From: Thomasclavelia spiroformis
GTDB lineage: Bacteria > Bacillota_I > Bacilli_A > Erysipelotrichales > Coprobacillaceae
Assembly: GCA_016901755.1 (NCBI GenBank)
Contig: JACJKV010000017.1
Span: 1 to 55,985, forward strand
Length of the DNA: 55,985 nt
Direction of reading: 5' to 3'
Shown here: positions 17,366 through 25,737 of the stretch, in pieces
Layout: the number at the start of each line of letters is the position of its first letter
Numbering within the stretch: the stretch's first letter is position 1
Translations under genes and position numbers: made by a program
The notes under the pieces: model-generated
The model's input: only the letters and a program-made list of their open reading frames with translations
Told to the model about the DNA's origin: nothing
Database searches by the model: none

Positions 17366-17998
17366 CTATCCTTCCTCTTTGATTTCAACACCGAGGATTC
17401 CTATCAGTTCCAATGCCTGAAAACGGTTGATGATCAGACCTTTCAGTGTCTTTTCATCAATCGTAATGCCATCGATCTGACACGATGAAACATCAAGATG
17501 ATCATGATGCAAAGAACTTAAATCACCAAAGATCAACTGTACTTCGTGAAATTCCGTCTTTTTAAAGACCGCATCAAAAAAAGTTACTTCTTCCAGATCA
17601 CATTTTTGAAACAGACTATGATCAAAATGACTTACGGCAAAATTGGCATATCTGCCCAGACATTGAATCCACTCTACATCTTTAAAGCGACTTTCAATAA
17701 AACTGGTTCCTGTCAATTTACAGTTTCTAAAAACAACACGCTGAAAATAACGTCCTTCCAGGTTCTGATTAGATAGATCACATTTATCAAAGACAACATC
17801 AATAAAATCCACATCATGAAGATGAATCTTTGAAAAATCAATCCCCTCAAACTGACAGCTGTCAAATGTCAGATGTTCGATCTCCATTTCCTGATCAGGC
17901 TGATCATAAATCAAAGCATCATTAAATTCCTGCTGCTGGCAGCATGTCTTGAATGTTTTATGTTCAATATATGATAATTTTGGCTGCTTTATCTTCAT
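17366..17998 (-). CDS. Pentapeptide-repeat protein
   Basis: A 210-residue protein built largely of pentapeptide repeats (A(D/N)LXX type, here often FxxCxF). Examples are LTFDSCQFEGIDF, VFDKCDLSNQNLEG and FRNCKLTGTSF between about residues 40 and 165. This gives a right-handed quadrilateral beta helix. Qnr-like members protect DNA gyrase, but most such proteins have no assigned role and nothing here proves gyrase binding. The C-terminal 35 residues (GLIINRFQALELIGILGVEI) form the usual capping helix region. AGGAGG precedes ATG 17998. It is paired with a D-2-hydroxyacid dehydrogenase gene 2 nt downstream. Confidence 0.82.
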   Translation of the reverse strand: MKIKQPKLSYIEHKTFKTCCQQQEFNDALIYDQPDQEMEIEHLTFDSCQFEGIDFSKIHLHDVDFIDVVFDKCDLSNQNLEGRYFQRVVFRNCKLTGTSFIESRFKDVEWIQCLGRYANFAVSHFDHSLFQKCDLEEVTFFDAVFKKTEFHEVQLIFGDLSSLHHDHLDVSSCQIDGITIDEKTLKGLIINRFQALELIGILGVEIKEEG

Positions 17999-18158
17999 CG
18001 TATTTCCTCCTGGTAAAACGCAAATATAAAAACAGAAAAACGGTTCATAATAAAATAGAAATACCCTCTTTTTTCTTAATAAATAGAAACAAGACCATTT
18101 ATATTATACAAAAAAGTATGATATAATGAAAATGTTCCATTGTTTTTATGTCAAAAAG

Positions 18159-18180
18159 TTAAGATATCGTTAACAAAATA
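18159..18180 (+). promoter_or_regulatory. PhoP-box-like direct repeat upstream of the phosphate transporter
   Basis: TTAAG at 18159 and TTAACA at 18170 lie 11 bp apart, as in Bacillus PhoP boxes. Further GTTAAT repeats follow near 18198. No Pho regulator is in the window and this is a weak match. Confidence 0.3.
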
Positions 18181-18265
18181 GCGATAAATGTAAAGTTAAT
18201 GTTAATTATGTTTACTTTATATAAAGAGAATGTTAAGCTACAAATGAAATTTAGGGGAGGTAAAT

Positions 18266-19945
18266 ATGGAACTCACAAATATTTTCACCATGCTTGGTGG
18301 TTTGGCTTTATTTCTATACGGTATGACCATGATGTCTAACGGTTTAGAGATGGCTGCTGGAAACAAGATGAAATCCATCCTAGAAAAACTGACATCTAAT
18401 CGTTTTTTAGGTGTTCTGGTAGGAGCTCTGGTTACTGCCATCATTCAGTCATCATCAGCAACCACCGTTATGGTCGTTGGCTTTGTTAACTCAGGTCTGA
18501 TGTCATTATCTAATGCCGTCTGGGTCATTATGGGTGCCAACATCGGTACAACGATCACTGGTCAGCTGATCGCTATTGATATAGCTGCCATTGCCCCTTT
18601 AATTGCATTTATTGGGGTTGGTATGATCGTCTTTTTCAAAAATCAAAAAATGGACGCGATTGGTACTGTTATTGGTGGGCTAGGAATCTTATTCGTCGGA
18701 ATGGATACAATGTCTAACGCTATGGTACCTTTAAGAACGATGCCCGAATTTGTTAATCTGATCACTCAATTCCAAAATCCAATTATCGGTATCCTGGTTG
18801 GTGCTGGTTTCACTGCAATCATTCAAAGTTCTTCAGCTTCAGTGGGGATCTTGCAGGCTCTGGCTAAAAGTGGGGTCATGACTTTGTCATCATCACTTTA
18901 TGTACTGTTTGGACAGAATATCGGAACATGTATTACTTCTGTCATTGCCTCAATTGGAACTTCAAGAAACGCCAAAAGAACAACGATCATCCATCTGTTA
19001 TTCAATATTATTGGTACGATCGTCTTTGTAACGATCAGTCTGCTTTTCCCATTTGCCAAATGGATTGAAAGTATTACACCAACCAATGTTACTGCACAGA
19101 TTGCGAATGTGCATACGATTTTCAATATTGCGACAACATTGATCCTGTTACCTGTTGGTTATAAACTTGTTGATATTGCCTGCTTCATCTTACCAGAAAG
19201 AGATGATGAAACTGAACATATGAAACTGCGATTCCTGGATTTCAGTATTTTCAACAATGATTATCACATTGGTACCAGCGCAATCGCTAATACGCAGTTA
19301 TTCAATGAAACTCAACATATGTTAAATGTTGCTAATCGTAATGTCAAACGTGCTTTTGAACTGCTGAATAATTATAATGAAGAAAAATTTGAAGAGCTGA
19401 AAAAAGATGAAGATTACATCAATTATCTCAACCAGCAGATCGTTAATTTTACTACTGAAGTTATTTCACATGAGTTCCCGTCAGAAGGTTCACAGTCAAT
19501 TATCTTATTTTTGAAACTGGCTGCGGATTTAGAAAGAGTAAGCGACCATGCGATGAATATTGCTAATCGTGCTCAAATGTTAGCTAAAGAAGATAATCAT
19601 TTCTCTAGCGAAGCTACAGAAGAAATCGCCATCATGGAAAGCTTATGTAATAATATCTTAGATGAACTGATCATTCTTGATTACGATGAATTCAAAAATA
19701 TCGTTGATAAAGTTGATATCATGGAAGAAAATATCGACAAAACACAACGTCAGTTCGCCACAAATCAGTTAAAACGTCTTAAAGATAAACAATGTACAAC
19801 TGAAAACAGTGTTATCTATACAAAAATTCTGACCGATTTTGAAAGAATCGGAGATCATGGTCTTAATATAGCCAAATGTTTATATCATATTCGTAAAGTC
19901 ATGAATACGATGAAAATGATCAAACCAGAAACAGCTGATAATTAA
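18266..19945 (+). CDS. Na/Pi cotransporter family protein with C-terminal PhoU domain
   Basis: A 559-residue membrane protein. The transporter part (about 1-310) has the two inverted NptA/SLC34-type repeats, each with a QSSS signature: LVTAIIQSSSATTVMVVGF near 55 and AGFTAIIQSSSASVGILQA near 180. The C-terminal 210 residues are a helical PhoU-like domain (LKLAADLERVSDHAMNIAN, LTDFERIGDHGLNIAKC), which ties uptake to intracellular phosphate state. Such proteins import phosphate with sodium, or export it in some relatives (YjbB). AGGGGAGG precedes ATG 18266. It is a single gene with a strong terminator; upstream direct repeats hint at phosphate control. Confidence 0.9.
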   Translation: MELTNIFTMLGGLALFLYGMTMMSNGLEMAAGNKMKSILEKLTSNRFLGVLVGALVTAIIQSSSATTVMVVGFVNSGLMSLSNAVWVIMGANIGTTITGQLIAIDIAAIAPLIAFIGVGMIVFFKNQKMDAIGTVIGGLGILFVGMDTMSNAMVPLRTMPEFVNLITQFQNPIIGILVGAGFTAIIQSSSASVGILQALAKSGVMTLSSSLYVLFGQNIGTCITSVIASIGTSRNAKRTTIIHLLFNIIGTIVFVTISLLFPFAKWIESITPTNVTAQIANVHTIFNIATTLILLPVGYKLVDIACFILPERDDETEHMKLRFLDFSIFNNDYHIGTSAIANTQLFNETQHMLNVANRNVKRAFELLNNYNEEKFEELKKDEDYINYLNQQIVNFTTEVISHEFPSEGSQSIILFLKLAADLERVSDHAMNIANRAQMLAKEDNHFSSEATEEIAIMESLCNNILDELIILDYDEFKNIVDKVDIMEENIDKTQRQFATNQLKRLKDKQCTTENSVIYTKILTDFERIGDHGLNIAKCLYHIRKVMNTMKMIKPETADN

Positions 19946-19974
19946 AAAAAGATTTCATAAGAAATCTTTTTTTA
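19944..19974. terminator. Bidirectional terminator between the phosphate transporter and HAD genes
   Basis: AAAAAAAGATTTC and GAAATCTTTTTTT around a 4-nt loop, between convergent genes. Confidence 0.88.
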
Positions 19975-20787
19975 TATCAGCCCTTTTTCTTCTAACTGTT
20001 TTAAACAGTAAGCCACACCATTATCATTATTAGATAATGTAATATAATCAGCTCTGGCTTTCACTTCATCAATAGCATTTTCCATAGCAACACCATAACC
20101 ACAATATTCAATCATCGATAAATCATTATACCCATCACCAAAAGCAATTGTTTCCTCCTGTTTAATACCTAACTGTTTACATAAAGCACTTAAAGAAGCA
20201 GCCTTATCAATACCATTAGCCATACATTCAATAAAATAAGGATCCGAACGATAAATTGACATTTTCCCCTGATATGGCTTCGCAAATTCATCAATGATCG
20301 AAGCCACATAATCAGGTTCTCCAGTAATTAATACTTTATTAACATCAAAATCGATTTCCTTTTTAAAGTCCTGAACATGTCTGATAGGCATTTTTGTCGT
20401 AAAACTTTCCAGCTGGATCCAATGATCACCAATGTCTTCAGTAATAATTTCAGTTGGACTGTAAGTAAGTGGTGACAGTCCAAAATATTTAGCACGATCA
20501 TACATTTCATGAGCGACTTCTGGTTTTAAAGTCTGTTCATAAACAACCTGATTATTTTTATAATCTAAAACTCTGGCACCATTAAAAGAAAGCAGGTAAC
20601 CTCCTACCTGATCTAAAGTCAGTTCTTTAGCTTCTTTAAAAATACCTGCAGTAGGACGACCAGAAGCCAAAACAATAACAACACCCTTTTTAGCCAGCCT
20701 GATCAGTTCCTGTTTTGTTTCTTCCATAATATTTTTATTTTTATCTGTTAAAGTTCCATCCAAATCCAGTGCAATTAATTTATACAT
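19972..20787 (-). CDS. Cof-type HAD-superfamily sugar-phosphatase
   Basis: A 271-residue HAD hydrolase of the Cof (IIB) group. Motif I LIALDLDGTLTDKN carries the nucleophile Asp, motif II is VVIVLASGRPTAG, the Lys of motif III is in GIDKAASL, and motif IV is IAFGDGYNDLSMI. The C2-type cap fills about 85-190. The group dephosphorylates sugar phosphates, FMN or similar; the substrate here is unknown. ATG 20787 directly follows AAGGAGGAGAGT, so the longer upstream frame is not used. Two relatives are in this window: an intact one at 51620-52402 and a decayed one at 43645-44490. Confidence 0.88.
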   Translation of the reverse strand: MYKLIALDLDGTLTDKNKNIMEETKQELIRLAKKGVVIVLASGRPTAGIFKEAKELTLDQVGGYLLSFNGARVLDYKNNQVVYEQTLKPEVAHEMYDRAKYFGLSPLTYSPTEIITEDIGDHWIQLESFTTKMPIRHVQDFKKEIDFDVNKVLITGEPDYVASIIDEFAKPYQGKMSIYRSDPYFIECMANGIDKAASLSALCKQLGIKQEETIAFGDGYNDLSMIEYCGYGVAMENAIDEVKARADYITLSNNDNGVAYCLKQLEEKGLI

Positions 20788-20849
20788 ACTCTCCTCCTTA
20801 TATACAGACATATTATAACAAAGACACAAAAAAAAAGAAAAATATTTTC

Positions 20850-20885
20850 TTACAAAGAAAAACTGCTGATTAAAAATCAGCAGTA
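20850..20885 (-). terminator. Terminator of the MBL-HD-HD operon
   Basis: Arms ACTGCTGAT and ATCAGCAGT around a 5-nt loop at 20862-20884, with TTTTTCTTTG following on the minus strand. Confidence 0.75.
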
Positions 20886-20937
20886 AAAAGAATGATTCTT
20901 TTACGCCCCTGCCAAGGACTTTTATTATAACATTTTT

Positions 20938-21432
20938 TTACGCTAAATCATAGATAGCATTCAATAAAGCTAAGCCGGATTTTGTTTTAAACACTTTATC
21001 TTTCATGCTACGTATCTGCTGATCATTGAGATTCATTTCATCACCATTGACCAGAAAATCTGCTTCCAGCAGAATCTGATAATCTATGCCATCAACATCA
21101 TCATAACTATGATGATGACCCACCAGATACATAATTCGCTCAACAGTATCATCAGCCAAAGAAAACTCGGCTAAAAACTGTAAGACCAGAGCGGGTCCTT
21201 CTTTTTCCTGATACTTTCCTAATGTTGAACCATATTTCTCCCTGCATAAAGGACAGGCAATATCATGGACAATAGCGCTGATTTCTAAGATCTGCTGTGT
21301 CTGATCATCAAGCTGTTCTAACTGACCAATTAACCGTGCATAGCTATGTACCTTGATCAAATGAGCAACATCGTGTTTCTTTAAAGGACCCTGACACTGC
21401 AGTATCATTTTATTCATGATCTGTTCTATCAT
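20938..21432 (-). CDS. HD-domain phosphohydrolase
   Basis: A 164-residue HD protein. The first His lies in VHSYARLIG, the HD pair in SAIVHDIACPL, two more His in GHHHSYDD, and a late Asp in LLEADFLVNG, giving a complete HD metal site. The family hydrolyses phosphate esters, often nucleotides; the substrate is unknown. The gene begins inside the end of the preceding HD gene (overlap 21410-21432), so the two HD genes are translationally coupled and may act together. It is the last gene of a three-gene operon led by an MBL-fold enzyme. Confidence 0.8.
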   Translation of the reverse strand: MIEQIMNKMILQCQGPLKKHDVAHLIKVHSYARLIGQLEQLDDQTQQILEISAIVHDIACPLCREKYGSTLGKYQEKEGPALVLQFLAEFSLADDTVERIMYLVGHHHSYDDVDGIDYQILLEADFLVNGDEMNLNDQQIRSMKDKVFKTKSGLALLNAIYDLA

Positions 21433-21970
21433 TATCTCTCTCCTTTAAAAGCTGTCTCGCTAAAAACAGAAATTCCTGTTCTACCTCACGATAATTTCTT
21501 TCACTGAAATCCGGTTTAGATTTCAGTGGTGGAACATGTGAACTGTGATGATGACTTAACATGACCGTCATCTCATTTTCCAGCATATCATTATCAATGT
21601 CCTGCCAAAGCTGCTGTTTGACATCTTGCAGGTCATATTTCTGAAAAATAGCTGACATGATCATATCTTCAATAACATAATATTCCTGGAGATGCTGTTT
21701 AACAGGTCGGATAATATCAGCGATATAACCTTCACTGGCATCATGAAGCAGACATGCCAGAATGGAAGGAAGATCATAGCCTCGCGCCATGGCTTCATAA
21801 GCACAATTTAAGCTATGCTGTGCTACCGAATAAAAATAAAGCAGTTGCCCACTGCCGCGACACATCATAGCCAAAGCATGAGCAATATCCTCTAAGCAAA
21901 TATCTTGCGCACTGATCTGCATCGGATCAAAGATTTTCCCAGAATAGGAATTCATGACCTGACTATTCAT
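21410..21970 (-). CDS. HD-domain hydrolase, YfbR-like nucleotidase type
   Basis: A 186-residue HD protein of the group with the pattern DIAHALAMMCR, FYSVAQHSLNCAYEA, ACLLHDASEGYIADIIRPVK. These are the His, His-Asp and the DxxExxxxDxxxP-like signature of YfbR/5'-deoxynucleotidase-type enzymes. It probably acts on a nucleotide or nucleoside phosphate. ATG 21970 overlaps the stop of the upstream MBL gene (ATGAATAG), and GAGGGC lies before it; a second Met five codons later has no better site. It is sandwiched between an MBL-fold gene and another HD gene in one operon. Confidence 0.8.
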   Translation of the reverse strand: MNSQVMNSYSGKIFDPMQISAQDICLEDIAHALAMMCRGSGQLLYFYSVAQHSLNCAYEAMARGYDLPSILACLLHDASEGYIADIIRPVKQHLQEYYVIEDMIMSAIFQKYDLQDVKQQLWQDIDNDMLENEMTVMLSHHHSSHVPPLKSKPDFSERNYREVEQEFLFLARQLLKERDNDRTDHE

Positions 21971-22643
21971 TGGCTGCCCTCAAAATACCACATTGTTCAT
22001 AGGTATAAAGCAAGACACCCTCAATATGACTGGCCTGGCCTGCAAGCTGCTGGCTGTTAATACCATCCACACATGATAAAAGCTGCGCAATGACATCCGT
22101 TTTGATTGGGCAGGTATTATGACATGGGAAAATCGTTACTTCATCATCAAGCAAATTCTGCAGCTTATGCAATGAACTGATATAATCTTCCATACTGCGC
22201 AAAGCACCGAACATATAAACTGGACCATAAGAAACCGTATCGCCAGAAAACAGCTGCTGATGGCTGTTATCAAAAAGACAAAGCGATCCTGGAGTATGTC
22301 CCGGAACATGAATAACTTCCAGTTTTCTTCCACCCAAGTCAAATACATCCCCTTCATGAACAATATTGACCTTGATATCCGTGGATAAATAAGGAACTTC
22401 ATCTTCATGAACATAGACTTCATCAAACTGATCAAGATTAGCTGTATGATCGCGATCACTATGACTTAAACATACGATCAATGGTAAAGATGTGATCTTT
22501 CTGACATACGCCAGAAAATCAGTTGGCTCGACCCCAGTATCCATGATCAAAGCCTGCTTTTCACCCACGATCACAAAACTTCTGACCATTTCCTGATCAA
22601 TTGCATAAATATTTTCATCTAACTGCTGAATAACTGTTTTCAT
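21963..22643 (-). CDS. MBL-fold metallo-hydrolase
   Basis: A 226-residue metallo-beta-lactamase-fold enzyme. The core motif reads LSHSDRDHTANL, so the second His of the usual HxHxDH is Asp. Later ligands are HVPGHTPGS, LFSGDTVSYG and FPCHNTCP. The fold resembles glyoxalase-II-like hydrolases acting on thioesters or phosphoesters; the substrate is unknown. The replaced His suggests one altered metal site, as occurs in some subfamilies. It is the first gene of an operon with two HD hydrolases, and its stop overlaps the next start. Confidence 0.8.
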   Translation of the reverse strand: MKTVIQQLDENIYAIDQEMVRSFVIVGEKQALIMDTGVEPTDFLAYVRKITSLPLIVCLSHSDRDHTANLDQFDEVYVHEDEVPYLSTDIKVNIVHEGDVFDLGGRKLEVIHVPGHTPGSLCLFDNSHQQLFSGDTVSYGPVYMFGALRSMEDYISSLHKLQNLLDDEVTIFPCHNTCPIKTDVIAQLLSCVDGINSQQLAGQASHIEGVLLYTYEQCGILRAANE

Positions 22644-22687
22644 AAAACCACCTCTTTATCTAACATTATAGAAAAAAGTCACAAAAA

Positions 22688-22711
22688 ATAAAAGACCATA
22701 ACGGTCTTTAA
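22688..22711 (-). terminator. Terminator overlapping the end of the DUF134-NifX gene
   Basis: Arms AAAGACC and GGTCTTT around a 5-nt loop, followed by TTATTTTTTG on the minus strand. The stop codon lies in the stem. Confidence 0.78.
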
Positions 22712-23391
22712 TGACATTGATGATGTCCATGACACTGATGATTTTCATCATGGTCATGATGATCACATTCCTGATTGGGATCATAATGCAATGTTCCAGC
22801 AATATAGCTTTCTACCTGTGCCATAGCATCCCCGCTGGCACCAGGTAAAACCTGTAAACCTAAGGCAGTCAGATGATTTTTGGCACCTCCACCAATACCT
22901 CCACAAATGACAACATCAACCTGTAAATCAGCCAGGAAGCCAGCTAAAGCTCCACATCCTGACTGTGATGAATCAACCATTTGAGATTGAACGACTTTTC
23001 CATCTTCAACATCACAGATCAGAAAACCAGGGCAATGTCCAAAATGCTGAAAAACCTGCCCATCTACACATGTAACTGCAATCTTCATTTTATATTCTCC
23101 TTTACTTTGCTGCAGATGATAATGGCCACCATGTATTTCCATGGCATGACCTTCCAGTAAAAAACGTGCCAGTTTTTTTCTTGCCATGTTGTATAAAGAA
23201 ACGACGGTGCTTCTTGATACTTCCATCTTTAAAGCACACTGACTTTGATCATATCCCAGATAATCTATCAAACGAATTGTTTCATATTCTTCTAATGACA
23301 GTTCAATCTTTAAAGAATCTTTCTTGTCGCTGTAAAATCTGGTATATTCTGGCATTTTACCAATTTTTTTACTTTTGCTTTGTCTTGCCAT
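22708..23391 (-). CDS. DUF134 DNA-binding domain fused to a NifX/NafY-type cofactor-binding domain
   Basis: A 227-residue fusion. Residues 1-95 are DUF134, a helix-turn-helix domain (LSLEEYETIRLIDYLGYDQ, CALKMEVSRSTVVSLYNMAR). Residues about 103-205 are a NifX/NifB-CCA-type dinitrogenase iron-molybdenum cofactor domain (MKIAVTCVDGQVFQHFGHCP, GCGALAGFLA, VVICGGIGGGA). The last 20 residues are rich in His and Cys (CDHHDHDENHQCHGHH), a likely metal-binding tail. No nitrogenase genes are nearby, so a metal or Fe-S linked regulator is the better guess. Its promoter has a 30-bp palindrome over the -35, which fits autoregulation. Confidence 0.85.
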   Translation of the reverse strand: MARQSKSKKIGKMPEYTRFYSDKKDSLKIELSLEEYETIRLIDYLGYDQSQCALKMEVSRSTVVSLYNMARKKLARFLLEGHAMEIHGGHYHLQQSKGEYKMKIAVTCVDGQVFQHFGHCPGFLICDVEDGKVVQSQMVDSSQSGCGALAGFLADLQVDVVICGGIGGGAKNHLTALGLQVLPGASGDAMAQVESYIAGTLHYDPNQECDHHDHDENHQCHGHHQCH

Positions 23392-23406
23392 ATCATCACC
23401 ATCTAT

Positions 23407-23443
23407 AGTATAAATTTATTATTGACATATGTCAATAATAAAT
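23407..23443 (-). promoter_or_regulatory. Promoter and 30-bp palindromic operator of the DUF134-NifX gene
   Basis: On the minus strand TTGACA (23430-23435), a 17-bp spacer and TATACT (23407-23412) form a near-consensus promoter. A perfect palindrome with 15-nt arms (ATTTATTATTGACAT and its complement) spans 23414-23443 and covers the -35 and spacer. Confidence 0.8.
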
Positions 23444-23456
23444 GAACAAGTCCATA

Positions 23457-23485
23457 TTTACTAAAATGAGACAAAAGCATATAAT
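23457..23485 (+). promoter_or_regulatory. Promoter of the MATE gene at 23510
   Basis: TTTACT at 23457-23462, a 17-bp spacer and TATAAT at 23480-23485, 24 bp before the start codon. Confidence 0.6.
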
Positions 23486-23509
23486 ATTTTTAATGAAAGA
23501 AGTGAGAAA

Positions 23510-24877
23510 ATGAATACACAAGATAAAATTGAATTATTTGAAAAAACATCTATTCCTAAAGCTATCGCCAAATTAGCCATTCCTACCATTCTCAGTTCAC
23601 TGGTCATGGTTTTTTATAATCTGGCCGATACATACTTTGTAGGGATGCTCAATGACCCTATTGAAAATGCAGCAGTCACGTTCGTCGCACCTGTTTTACT
23701 GGCTTTTAACGCGGTCAACAATCTTTTTGGCGTGGGCTGTTCCAGTCTGATGAGCCGTTCCCTAGGGGCCAGACATTATCATGTCGTTAAAAAAACATCA
23801 GCCATTGGTTTTTACTGCACATTATTTTTTGCGGCAGCTATTTCCATCGGCTGCATACTTTTTAGTTCACCTTTGATTTCGATGCTCGGCGCTGACCAGG
23901 CATCCTATCAGTCAACCTTTGACTATATGAAATGGACCGTTATGTTTGGTGCTATACCTGCCATCTTAAATGTCGTCTTAGCCTATATGGTACGTTCCGA
24001 AGGAGCTTCTTTACATGCCAGTATTGGTACAATGTCAGGATGTTTTCTAAATATCATCCTGGACCCGATCTTTATTTTGCCTTGGGGACTAAACATGAAA
24101 GCCGCAGGTGCCGGATGTGCTACTTTTCTGTCCAACTGTGTTGCCTGTCTTTATTTCTTTATTTTGCTGAAAGCAAAAAAAGACAATACCTTTATTTCTT
24201 TAAAATTTGGCTACTTCAGCCTGGATAAAAGTATTCTGGTTTCTATTTTTGCAGTTGGCATTCCTGCCAGCATTCAAAATCTCCTCAATGTTACAGGAAT
24301 GACAATTTTAAATAATCTGGCTTCATCTTATGGTACAACAGCTATTGCGGCTATGGGTATTACCTATAAAATCAACATGGTACCTAGTCAGATTGCCCTA
24401 GGGCTGTCACAAGGCGTCATGCCATTGATCAGCTACTGCTATGCCAGCAATAATTACCAGCGTATGAAAAATGCTATTATCACTTCCATGAAAGTCTGTG
24501 CTGGTTTTGCCTTATGTGCCTCTTTCATATATTTTATCAAAGCTGATTTTTTCATCACGATGTTTATGTCTAATCAGGAAATAGTCAATTACGGTACCCG
24601 TTTTTTACGCGGTTATTGTTTAGGTATTCCTTTTTTGACCTTTGACTTTCTATGCGTTGGTGTTTATCAGGCGATTGGTAATGGCAAATTATCATTGTTT
24701 TTTGCGATTGCCCGTAAGATTATTTTAGAAATACCTGCTTTACTGATTTTAAATATGCTTTTCCCATTATATGGATTGGCATATTCACAGTTTGCAGCCG
24801 AATTCATCCTGACCATTGCAGCAGCCTATGTCATGATCAGACTGTTTAAACAGATGGCGCAACAAAATTCAAAATAA
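23510..24877 (+). CDS. MATE-family efflux transporter
   Basis: A 455-residue protein with twelve predicted membrane helices in the two-bundle MATE layout. It opens with SIPKAIAKLAIPTILSSLVM and has NLADTYFVGMLND, GVGCSSLMSRSLGARH and, in the second half, LGLSQGVMPLISYCYA. MATE pumps export cationic drugs, dyes or metabolites using Na+ or H+. The substrate cannot be read from the sequence. The ribosome binding site GAAAGAAGTGAG precedes ATG 23510. It is divergent from the DUF134-NifX gene and shares its intergenic region, so the palindrome there could also affect this gene. A second MATE gene is at 37015-38364. Confidence 0.9.
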   Translation: MNTQDKIELFEKTSIPKAIAKLAIPTILSSLVMVFYNLADTYFVGMLNDPIENAAVTFVAPVLLAFNAVNNLFGVGCSSLMSRSLGARHYHVVKKTSAIGFYCTLFFAAAISIGCILFSSPLISMLGADQASYQSTFDYMKWTVMFGAIPAILNVVLAYMVRSEGASLHASIGTMSGCFLNIILDPIFILPWGLNMKAAGAGCATFLSNCVACLYFFILLKAKKDNTFISLKFGYFSLDKSILVSIFAVGIPASIQNLLNVTGMTILNNLASSYGTTAIAAMGITYKINMVPSQIALGLSQGVMPLISYCYASNNYQRMKNAIITSMKVCAGFALCASFIYFIKADFFITMFMSNQEIVNYGTRFLRGYCLGIPFLTFDFLCVGVYQAIGNGKLSLFFAIARKIILEIPALLILNMLFPLYGLAYSQFAAEFILTIAAAYVMIRLFKQMAQQNSK

Positions 24878-24932
24878 AAAAAACTATCCTGCGATCATCA
24901 CTGTCATATAATGATCAAAGGATAGTTTTTAT
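24876..24932. terminator. Long bidirectional terminator
   Basis: Outer arms ACTATCCT and AGGATAGT and inner arms GATCAT and ATGATC, flanked by A- and T-runs, between convergent genes. Confidence 0.8.
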
Positions 24933-25735
24933 ATAATTGTATCGCCGCTATGAATATAGACCAGACGATCTTTCATAATTTTTTTCATCATCGAAAATGC
25001 CACTTCACCTGTACAGTGTCCTGTATAATAAACTGTATTTCTTTTTAGCAGAGCATGTGCCAGTAAAGCAATATTATTCAGGTCTTCCTCATTGTATTCT
25101 TTTTTTTGCTGAAGATGAAAACCACTGATAACGATATCTGGATCAACGCCAAAAAGTTCATGATAGCGATCCAGAATATTCAAGATTCCATTATGAGCAC
25201 ACCCCGATAGAAGAATTCGTTTATTTTCACAAAAAACAGCCAAACACTGTTCATGATCAAAAGTATCCTGATAATCGTGACCATCAAGACGCTTTGATAA
25301 TTCTAAATTGCTGGCAGCAAACATTTTCCTGCCTGCTATGTGACCAAAAATAACCAGTTCATCATCTAAATAACAGTCATCCTTTAACAGCTGCAGCTTA
25401 GATAAGCGAAGGATCTGCTTATCAATACCAATATATTTACTGCCATGAAAATAATCACTTCCTGCCTGATCATGCATATAAATCTTTGCCTCATCGTTAA
25501 GTTGACAAAATGCCAGCAGTCCTCCTGTATGATCATAGTGGCCATGACTGATGATCACAGTATCTACTGATTTCAGATCGATATCTAATTGCTGGGCATT
25601 GCTGATTGTTAAAGCACTCGCTCCTGTATCAAACAGTAAACGATGCTTTGCAGTTTCAACATATAAACTCAGTCCATGTTCAAACTTACAGCCACGATTA
25701 CCTGCTGTATCTTCCATTAATGTCACTATTTTCAT
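24929..25735 (-). CDS. MBL-fold metallo-hydrolase, dihydropterin/RFA-P synthase-like type
   Basis: A 268-residue MBL-fold protein. The N-terminal signature VTLMEDTAG, then GLSLYVETAKHRLLFDTGAS, IISHGHYDHTGGL (complete HxHxDH), GCAHNGILNILD and TGHCTGEVAF match the group annotated as 7,8-dihydropterin-6-yl-methyl-4-(beta-D-ribofuranosyl)aminobenzene-5'-phosphate synthase-like. The true reaction in Firmicutes is not settled. ATG 25735 follows GGAAGG that overlaps the esterase stop, so it is the second gene of a two-gene operon with that esterase. All metal ligands look intact. Confidence 0.82.
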   Translation of the reverse strand: MKIVTLMEDTAGNRGCKFEHGLSLYVETAKHRLLFDTGASALTISNAQQLDIDLKSVDTVIISHGHYDHTGGLLAFCQLNDEAKIYMHDQAGSDYFHGSKYIGIDKQILRLSKLQLLKDDCYLDDELVIFGHIAGRKMFAASNLELSKRLDGHDYQDTFDHEQCLAVFCENKRILLSGCAHNGILNILDRYHELFGVDPDIVISGFHLQQKKEYNEEDLNNIALLAHALLKRNTVYYTGHCTGEVAFSMMKKIMKDRLVYIHSGDTII

Positions 25736-25737
25736 CA

